Positions 14,156 through 64,000 of a stretch of DNA of 64,000 nt are shown here, piece after piece. The number at the start of each line of letters is the position of its first letter. Positions within the stretch are counted from its first letter, which is position 1. Below the pieces are notes generated by a model. That model ran no database searches. It had not been told where the DNA came from and was given only the letters and a program-made list of their open reading frames with translations. A program made the position numbers and the translations under genes. This DNA comes from Amorphochlora amoebiformis. Its lineage: Eukaryota; Cercozoa; Chlorarachniophyceae. Where the stretch lies: assembly GCA_054601695.1 (NCBI GenBank), contig BAAHQB010000006.1, positions 1,116,001 through 1,180,000 on the forward strand. Direction: 5' to 3'.

Positions 14156-15738
14156 TTATGTGATAGGACACCGCTTTGGATCTTCTATCTCCTGGGTAGC
14201 TGCACGAGGAGCCTATCGATCTTCCTACGCCCACTTGAGAGGGTTCTGTTCGCACGGCTGGATGTGGTTGGCTTCGTGTTAGTATCGATTTTTAAAACCG
14301 GAATAACCCCTAGCACTTATTGGGTAAGTTAATCTCAAATACCTAACTGAGATGATGCCGAGATTTTGTAGAGATGCTTTCTCATTTCCTTGTGATCTGG
14401 CGGGGGATTCTAAGGAAAACATATCTGATCACAACGGAGCGTGGTGAGTCAAACCGTGATATTTTCTTTGAAAACTAGCAGAAATGCATTAGAATATGTC
14501 GTGAGTCGACCCCAACTCTCCCCTTTTTTCACCTGGACGCAAAGACCCACATCCACTGGACCGGAACCCGTTAGACTTGTCGTCCTCGCCCGAAGACCGA
14601 GAACGCTTATTTACCAAGCCCAAATCCAATCCAAAGAAATATACTCTCATGTAGTTCTTTCCAAACTCTAGGTTTCACATACCATCTCCTCCGTCCCTTG
14701 TTTACAGATGAGGTCATCCTTAGATGGTCGTCTTTCACAGTTCGGCACAGTTGTTGTAGGTGCGCGAGACACTTCGGCACCAGGTTGCACACTATACGGC
14801 ATGGATCGCTTACTTAATCCCAACTTCTTTTCGTACTCGTATAACTAGGATAGTTGATGAAATCTGGTGAGATAAGAGTTCTATATCTGTGGTGTATGTG
14901 TACATACCTGTTTCATAAATCCTTTATTTGGGGTATGGACCACGTCTCGGACTTCCCGGATCTACAGTGGAAGAGAGTCAGCGATAATCAATTTAAAATG
15001 AACTGTTCTAACCTGGTCCAGGGCTTCGTCTACTGTTATCCCCTCCTTCATCATCAAGTACGCGATCGCGATCGTCACCGATCTTGACTTTCCTTGGACG
15101 CAGTGAATCAATATTCTTGGGGGTCTCCCCTTAGTCTCGTTTCGGGCCTTCTCGATATACTCAAAGCACGGGCCGAAACTCTGGGTTATTTTCTGAGCAA
15201 ATACACATAATTCGATGGGTTCCGCCCGCCTAGGTATTTTAATAATATGTTCGGAACCTGAGTGCTCTTGTCCACTAAATCTACAAGTAGATAGTCAAAC
15301 TCGTCTGGCCGTTCTTTCCAGTTTCTAGCGTACTGAGAATATTTGGAGACATCAGTTTCACTCATGAAAATTCCCCCCTATCTCCACTTATCAAACTTAG
15401 AGCCCACTTTTGTGAGCATTCCAGAGGCCGTGTTTATGATGTGTGTTATTCCTTCTGCCTGAATATTTGAGGGATACGATTTAGCAGACAGAGCGCGTTG
15501 ATCTGGATTTCTCACCTCTAAGTGCTTGAAATTTGCTGCCGCTCTACAGGATCCCAGATATAGATACTCCCGAACTTTACTGACCCCTGAAGCAGGAATA
15601 CAAAGAAAAATCACTCCCCCAGGCCAAGTGAATGTTATCTGTTAACTCACGTTCGAGGTCGCTGCCACACATACAGCAGTCACAATAGAAGCATACAGCG
15701 GACCATTTTCCGGGGAGCTTCTTGATATGGTTCCCCAT
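14156..15738 (-). CDS. Dual-specificity protein phosphatase, probably N-myristoylated
   Basis: Exons on the minus strand: 15738-15651, 15586-15516, 15458-15388, 15360-15258, 15192-15013, 14961-14908, 14844-14683, 14605-14533, 14409-14348 and 14191-14156 (TAA), about 299 residues. The catalytic loop is HCVQGKSRS, with Cys142 and Arg148, followed by the SRS-VTIAIAYLM helix typical of DUSPs. Upstream are the family features EYLYLGSCRAAANFKHLE, GITHIIN and an Asp-rich loop (VDLVDKS) that should supply the general acid. Downstream are TPNKGFMKQ and LYEYEKKLG. Such enzymes remove phosphate from Tyr and Ser/Thr of protein substrates. The start MGNHIKKLPG fits N-myristoylation, as in the DUSP15/22 group, and a Cys-rich patch CFYCDCCMC follows, so membrane attachment is likely (inference). 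The tail after about residue 190 is Ser/Arg/Pro-rich and probably disordered. Introns are short. The third (27 or 36 nt) and the last exon are the least certain parts. Confidence 0.88.
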
Positions 15739-15971
15739 GGGACGTTCCCGGTTTACGATGCCCGAAGACCCGGAGTGGGGCGTGTATCCCAGGCTCGTTA
15801 CGCCCCACGCCACACCGCCGACATGAACTGGCACTGGGGGAGAGAGTTCGTTTATAGGAAATAATTTGTCGGTTCCAAAAAAGAAATAATAATAATGGCG
15901 CCCCGTTTGCTTCCGCCCCTCGGCATTTGAGGCCGACCAGTCTTCCCACAAGCAGACCCCCCAGTCGCACC
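15739..15971. promoter_or_regulatory. Short head-to-head intergenic region, candidate shared promoter
   Basis: The 233 bp between the phosphatase start (ATG at 15738, minus) and the next gene's start (ATG at 15972, plus) are free of TA repeats and richer in GC than the surrounding introns. Both ATGs sit in purine-containing contexts followed by G (CCCATGG and CACCATGG). No TATA element is obvious. Shared regulation is an inference from spacing only. Confidence 0.45.
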
Positions 15972-31132
<15,161 letters not shown>

Positions 31133-31165
31133 ACGAACACAAATCAATTGTAAGAACAAGCAATC
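31133..31165. other. 33-bp gap between two convergent stop codons
   Basis: The + strand gene ends with TAG at 31130-31132. The minus-strand transporter ends with TAA at 31168-31166. No AATAAA-type signal lies between them, so each transcript's 3' end must run into the other gene's last exon or intron. Confidence 0.6.
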
Positions 31166-55151
<23,986 letters not shown>

Positions 55152-55345
55152 ATAACGTAATACCTCACAACTATCAATGGATCTAGTGTTGCCGACGTTG
55201 TTTTGGGCTGATAATAGCTGATGGATGGGTTCGGGCGACAAAATGCCGCTTTTTTCTTTACGATATGGATACCGGATATTTCGGAGCCCACGGAACCCAT
55301 ACACTCCGTTCTCCTTTGCCATCCGCAACCCTTGCCAAGCTCCGA
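55152..55345. promoter_or_regulatory. Head-to-head intergenic region, candidate shared promoter
   Basis: This lies between the transporter start (55151, minus) and the ATG at 55346 of the + strand neighbour. If that gene starts at the in-frame ATG at 55265, the gap is only 113 bp. No TA repeats; moderate GC content. No clear core element is visible. Confidence 0.4.
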
Positions 55346-57825
<2,480 letters not shown>

Positions 57826-57889
57826 AATCTCTGAACGGAGAAGGAAGGTGTACTTACATATTTATGTAATGTATATTACAATATATATA

Positions 57890-57927
<38 letters not shown>

Positions 57928-57933
57928 TACATA

Positions 57934-57972
<39 letters not shown>

Positions 57973-58244
57973 TATATACCTGCAAATATATATATATATA
58001 TATCGTATATACCTGTACGTATATATATATATATATATATACATACATTGTCTATATATTTATATATATATATATATATATGTATACATACATATATATA
58101 TATATAAATATATGTATTTATACATATATATATATGTGTGTGTGTACATCCATCTATGCATGTATGTAAATCATAAATATATGTAAATATATATATATAT
58201 ATATATATATGCATACAAACTATATATATGATACATTTGTATGC

Positions 58245-58279
<35 letters not shown>

Positions 58280-58399
58280 GATATATATATATATATATAT
58301 ATATTGGGTGTATATCCATCTATGCATGTATGTAAATCATAAATATAAAAAAATATATATACGCATACAAAGTATATATATGATATATTTGTGGCATAT

Positions 58400-58437
<38 letters not shown>

Positions 58438-58599
58438 ATATATATATATATATATGTAATAGATGTATGTATGTATATATGCATATGTGTATATGTATAT
58501 ACTAATATATTCTATACATAATATATATATATATACATATATACAAATATATATATAATTTTACAAATGTATATATTGTTAAAGCAACGATATGTTACC
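57826..58599. repeat. Intergenic TA-rich stretch with an approximately 180-bp duplication
   Basis: Mostly (TA)n. A segment around CATCTATGCATGTATGTAAA followed by GCATACAAA and ATATGATA-ATTTGT occurs at about 58148-58235 and again at about 58317-58392. ATCGTATATACCTG is also doubled near 57968-58015. No exon-like island seen before the ATG at 58600. Confidence 0.7.
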
Positions 58600-59116
58600 A
58601 TGAGAGGACGCAGTCCGATGAGTAGATTTAGACATAGTATAAAACAACGCCATAGGTATTGCGGAGATCGCTGGAGTGATTGCTGTTAATCGCTTCATCC
58701 GTACTAATCGGTACAACCGAATTTCAGACTATCATGTTACAATCCGGGATGTCACGCCATGTCACGCTCTGGAATGCTCCCCGAATCTTCTAGTACTCAA
58801 TACCTAATTGTCCCAACCAAAATGAATAATATTCCAACTAGCATAATCCAAGCGCTCTGTCTCAATCATGTAATTACTCCCAGTGGTATATCATATCGCT
58901 ACTACATACAGATATGGAGATATGCATATAACTATATATTTATTTATACATTTATATATACAATATATATGTGTATATATTATAAAAGTAAATATAAAAA
59001 TACATACAAGTTTTCAACTACTGAACATATTATCAGAGGCGTAAGATGTTTCTTCACGACGGTTTCCAATCCGAGCACGTATATATGATCCGAAAGTCAG
59101 TAGTGTATATATACAT

Positions 59117-59161
<45 letters not shown>

Positions 59162-59178
59162 ATATAATAAAAAAAAAT

Positions 59179-59212
<34 letters not shown>

Positions 59213-59259
59213 ATATAATACATATATATATATGATACATGATGTATATAAGGAAATAC

Positions 59260-59312
<53 letters not shown>

Positions 59313-60765
59313 TATGTATATATTTATATATATATATATATATATATAGGTATGTAAATTTAGATATGAATGCCATGCACCCTCATACATACCAATGCCT
59401 AAATAAAGTTAGAAGTATGTGAACATGAATAAATAATGTTGTAACATACACCATCTGAATACACAAGTAACCAAAAAATAATCTAATTGCATACCTAGAT
59501 ACCTCCACCGTCTGCCACGCCAGCTCCCTCGCTACGCCGAGAAGCGCGCCTCGGTAATTCTAACCTTCACTCATCTTCATTCCTAAGCTTAATCAATCCC
59601 CTAGCGGTACCCTAATGCTCGCAAAACTGCTATTATTCTAACACTATAACCCTAATTCTTACCCTCCCTGCGTCAGCGTGCGCGCATTAATTTTGACTTG
59701 TCCACGCCACCCCCGAGTGCTGGACATTAAACCCAATTCTAGCCACTAACTGCTTACTAACCAGTCCTAATCTCAACCAACCCCCTAACCCTTATCATAA
59801 CCCTAATAACTGAAAGTCTCATCTTAAGCTCTAACCCAGCCCACCCTATTCGTAGGCTGTAGGCAAAAACCCACTTGCTAACATCCAACTGTACCTTCAA
59901 TCCTAATTTTACCCTCAACATGAATACCAGGTGATGCTCCCTCTGTGCAACTCTCAGGGGGTCGCATGTGTTCTGTTTCAGTATCGGTCGGACAATGTTC
60001 GGTCACATAAGAGCCAGGTTCCCTTATTTGTCTTGCTCCCGCTCGATCTCCCTTAAATATCCTTGCGAGTTCTATTGTACTCTTCCAAGGTCATTTCTAC
60101 TATGAACGATCTTTCGATCTCTGTCCCGTGTGCACACTGCGAGGATGGGAGTTCTTTTGTCCGTTCCCAGAAAATCCGATTTTTCTTGGTCTCTCTTGTT
60201 CGTCTTGTATCTAAATCTTTCTTCGTATACTTTATCGGTTCGAGGGAGAATGCTCACTCTCTCTCTCTCTCTCTCTTAATATACATACATATATATATAT
60301 ATATATATATCTATACATATGTATATATATATATATATATATATTATCTGTTAGAGAATGAGATACATCTCTCACTATATCAAACACTCTTTTTCCTCCT
60401 TCCAAATATATTTGTATACGCACACACATATATATATATATACATATGAAAATATATATATAATATCTGCATAGAAATATATGTATATATATAATATGCA
60501 TATATTATACATATTCATATATATATATTTACATATGCATACATACAATGCATCACTAGGTATGTTTTCCTGGAGGGATCGTGGACAATCGAAAGGGTAT
60601 ATAACCTAAACTATATTTGGCACTAAGTATATGTAAACAGATGTAACAATTACTAATATTATCATTATCAAATATATACATATATATATATATATAATAT
60701 ATATATATATATACAGATATATATATATATATACATATTTACATATTGTATATAAATATACATGT

Positions 60766-60808
<43 letters not shown>

Positions 60809-60873
60809 TTTATATATATGTATGTATCTATAAATATATATATTGTTTAAGAAATATTATAAAAAGCATTAAC

Positions 60874-60911
<38 letters not shown>

Positions 60912-60941
60912 AAAGTATATGAACAACGTTCACGTATACAT

Positions 60942-60991
<50 letters not shown>

Positions 60992-61185
60992 ATATATATA
61001 TATGTATATATGTATATATATATATATATTACATATGAAAATAAATACTTAGATATGAATTTGTATACCCAGATTCGAATATCGTTGAGACTTGCCTCCG
61101 CGAACTCGAGGAGGAGATGGGCATCTCGCAAGTTAGGGATGTGTGCGGGGTGGGTACACATATGTTAAAAACTGGGCACAAATGT

Positions 61186-61241
<56 letters not shown>

Positions 61242-61281
61242 GTATGTATATATATAATATGTATGTATATTATCATATGTT

Positions 61282-61327
<46 letters not shown>

Positions 61328-61459
61328 TGTATACATATATGTATATATATTTATACATATATATATATGTGCAATATGCTTAATACATGTAACAATATTT
61401 GTATATATGTAGTATGGAACATACCAAAAAATATGCATTAATATATACGTATATATATG

Positions 61460-61494
<35 letters not shown>

Positions 61495-61661
61495 CATATA
61501 CACACATATATATATACATATATTTATATATATATTCAATATGTGTGCAATGCACGTAATGTAAATATAACATGAATAGGTGCTCCGCCTCGACTGGGGC
61601 ACAATACTTAAGCTGGTGGGCGTCTCAGGTTTACGTATACGATATGTTATGTAGTATACCT

Positions 61662-61702
<41 letters not shown>

Positions 61703-62195
61703 ATTACATGTTTATATTTACATTTTATACATATGTATATATATACACATAAATACATATATATATATATATATATGTGTTTCTAATATGCATGTACATT
61801 TATACATATATATATATATATATGTATATATTGTGCGAATCACATATATATATAAGCGTATAAATTTATCAAAATACACATACCTGCATCATAGTCACCC
61901 CCGTGGTTGCGTGGATGGGAGACATCGAAGACTACGACTTTTCAAACCTGAACCGGGATGAGGTTCAGGTAAAGAGAGTCAGAGAAAGAGTGTCAGAGAA
62001 AGAGAGAGAGAGAGAGAGATGAGAGACTCTCATTCTCTTCTTCTTCTCTTTTGTCTGTCACTTTCGCTTTCTTCTTCTCTCTTTATCTCTGTTTTTCCCA
62101 TTCTCTCTGTTTTTCCCATTCTCTCTCTCCTTTCCTCTTACTCTCTCATCGCCTCTCTCTCACTCTCTTGCTCCTTTCTGTTTCTCTCATATTCC

Positions 62196-62240
<45 letters not shown>

Positions 62241-62315
62241 TTATAAATATGTATTTTAGATACGAATATCTAGCAATGTTAATCCTAAGTATGAAGCTAG
62301 GATAGACGATGAGTA

Positions 62316-62350
<35 letters not shown>

Positions 62351-62367
62351 GTACGTATGTATGTATG

Positions 62368-62398
<31 letters not shown>

Positions 62399-62440
62399 GA
62401 ATATTCAGTAATAAGTGTAACCTCAGGGTTGATTATGAGG

Positions 62441-62471
<31 letters not shown>

Positions 62472-62812
62472 ACTCTGGATTGACAATAGTATTTGTATAT
62501 TATGTTGCGAAAGTGATGATACCCCTAAGTATGACCTCAAATATTATATAAATACATCTATATATATATATATATATATCTAAATGTATATATATATATA
62601 TATATCTAAATAATATATATATATATACTTATATATATATATACATATGTGTAAACGTATATATATATATATTATAAATATATATAGGAGAGGGGCAGAG
62701 ACAGAGAAGAGAGAGAGAGAGAATCCAGAAGACTATATATCTATATATATATATATGTACGTATGTATGTATGTATATAAAATGCACATAATTTACTTTA
62801 TATATATATATA

Positions 62813-62846
<34 letters not shown>

Positions 62847-62972
62847 GATATATATATATATATATATGCATGTTATGTACATATGTATGTGTGTGTAGGC
62901 TGCGTTCACGATTCCTGTGGAGAAGCTGCTCAATAAAAAAAACTGGTCTACATCAGAAATTGATGGGGTGTG

Positions 62973-63030
<58 letters not shown>

Positions 63031-63169
63031 TACATATGTGCGTGTGTATATATGTGATGTGTATGTATATGTAAAGTGTGGAATACTTATGGATAAATTA
63101 AATATATATTTTTATATATTCAAGTGTACAAATCTTACATATACATATACAATATATATCATATATTAC

Positions 63170-63204
<35 letters not shown>

Positions 63205-63736
63205 TACAAGTACAGATATATTTACATATAACATAGATAATGTGGATATGTATATGTATAATGTTCTTTACATGTACTACTCCAATTCCGGGTGCTGAGC
63301 GTTAAGAATCAAACTGAGTCCCAAAACCTAACCTGACTAGACCTAATCGACCAAACCTAAACATAACCCTAACCATACCTCAGGTTCCTTCCTTGGAGTT
63401 CAATGGAGGTCTATATTATGTATAAGTTATATTACATGCATATATATATATATATATGTATATGTGGGTGTGTATAAGTATGGTTCCATGCATATATGTG
63501 CGCGTATGTATCAATTATACAAATACATACATATATACATATATGTATATATATATATGTATAGATATATATTGTATACAAATATAAAATATGACTTAGG
63601 CGTTATACATATCACACATGTGCACATGCACAAGAGTGTAAAGAAGGGTACATATTTTTCAGGTCCGTACCCTGTGTGGGGCCTTACGGCATTTATCTTA
63701 TATCGATTCCTACAGGACGTCCTAAAACGATACCGG
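58600..63736 (+). CDS. Nudix hydrolase, coenzyme A diphosphatase (NUDT7/8) type, 3'-incomplete
   Basis: Exons: 58600-58655, 59037-59078, 59499-59553, 59931-60017, 60560-60596, 61073-61149, 61580-61628, 61895-61968, 62899-62971 and 63663-63736, 208 codons with agreeing phases; the end lies beyond the window. The family motif spans exons 4-5: [16 protein letters not shown] then VCFPGG, the UPF0035-type signature placed just before the Nudix box in CoA pyrophosphatases. The box core is complete in exon 6: RELEEEMGI (RE-U-x-EE-x-G-U), residues about 102-110, whose Glu residues bind the metal. [28 protein letters not shown] and [14 protein letters not shown] also match the family. These enzymes split CoA and acyl-CoA into 3',5'-ADP and phosphopantetheines. 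The start [20 protein letters not shown] is Arg/Ser-rich with no acidic residue, suggesting mitochondrial import (inference). The donor at 62972 was chosen for phase. Confidence 0.87.
59570..59900 (-). repeat. Degenerate CCCTAA (telomere-like, reverse orientation) block
   Basis: CTAACCCTTATCATAACCCTAAT, TAACACTATAACCCTAATTC, CCTAATCTCAACC and many CTAA/CCTAA remnants occur between Nudix exons 59499-59553 and 59931-60017. The C-rich strand is the sense strand here, opposite to the blocks in the first gene. Confidence 0.75.
63310..63380 (-). repeat. CCTAA-type degenerate block
   Basis: CCTAACCTGACTAGACCTAA, CCAAACCTAAACATAACCC and TAACCATACC lie in the last visible Nudix intron; same orientation as the block at 59570-59900. 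Confidence 0.65.
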
Positions 63737-63777
<41 letters not shown>

Positions 63778-63924
63778 TATATAATATATACACATATAAA
63801 AACGATATTCTATGCATATACATATGTGTGTGTGTGTGTGTATATATATATATGTGTGTGTGTGTATGTGGGTGTATATTGTACCTATGTGTACTAAAGA
63901 AGAGGTGCACATAAACATTCCTAC

Positions 63925-63976
<52 letters not shown>

Positions 63977-64000
63977 GTGTATATATATATAATATATATA
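63737..64000. repeat. TA/TG-rich start of the next Nudix intron
   Basis: After the GTACAT donor at 63737 the window ends in (TA)n and (TG)n runs around a short unique stretch (63888-63925). No exon seen. Confidence 0.6.

Larger units (their letters stand above)
58656..63662. repeat. Introns of the Nudix gene
   Basis: Introns mix (TA)n tracts with other material: an element at 58663-58774 related to one in the first gene; CCCTAA-type telomere-like sequence at 59570-59900 and 63310-63380; unique AT-rich sequence 60018-60290 ending in a CT run; and a purine-then-pyrimidine run 61975-62200. No additional gene recognised. Confidence 0.75.

Overview
This is a eukaryotic nuclear window. I read six protein-coding genes, all broken into small GT-AG exons separated by introns made largely of (TA)n, with smaller TG/CA, TACA and pentanucleotide arrays. 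Most long open frames here are Tyr/Ile translations of those microsatellites and are not genes. Exons were found as short islands of ordinary composition bounded by splice signals, then joined only where reading phases agree. Stops are the standard TAA, TAG and TGA. Several introns carry degenerate TTAGGG or CCCTAA blocks, the telomere-type repeat. Small exons (roughly 10-220 nt), many introns and these repeats suggest an intron-rich protist or alga. I cannot name the species.

Layout: (1) + strand, window start to 11840: 3' part of an unrecognised gene for a protein with one clear membrane segment near its C-terminus. (2) - strand, 15738 to 14156: a compact dual-specificity protein phosphatase gene with an N-myristoylation-type start (MGN) and the HC-x5-R active site. 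Possible further coding exons lie at 12841-12653. (3) + strand, 15972-31132: about 25 exons coding for about 598 residues, with a hydrophobic N-terminus and a low-complexity C-terminal half, unrecognised. (4) - strand, 55151 to 31166: a complete SulP/SLC26-type anion (sulfate) transporter in about 37 exons over 24 kb, about 776 residues, with a C-terminal STAS domain. (5) + strand, 55346 (or 55265) to 57825: a small protein with an Arg-rich N-terminus, unrecognised. (6) + strand, 58600 to beyond 63736: a Nudix hydrolase of the coenzyme A diphosphatase type (NUDT7/NUDT8-like) with a mitochondrial-type N-terminus, cut by the window end.

Arrangement: genes 2/3 and 4/5 are head-to-head pairs with short gaps (233 bp and about 113-194 bp). 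Genes 3 and 4 are tail-to-tail with only 33 bp between stop codons. Nothing shows that the six genes form one pathway. The phosphatase kept short introns (mostly 51-156 nt) while its neighbours' introns grew to kilobases, so intron expansion by microsatellite and telomere-like DNA is the dominant feature of the window. All gene models are hand-built splice predictions. The transporter, phosphatase and Nudix models are supported by family motifs that run across splice junctions. The other three rest on phase consistency alone.
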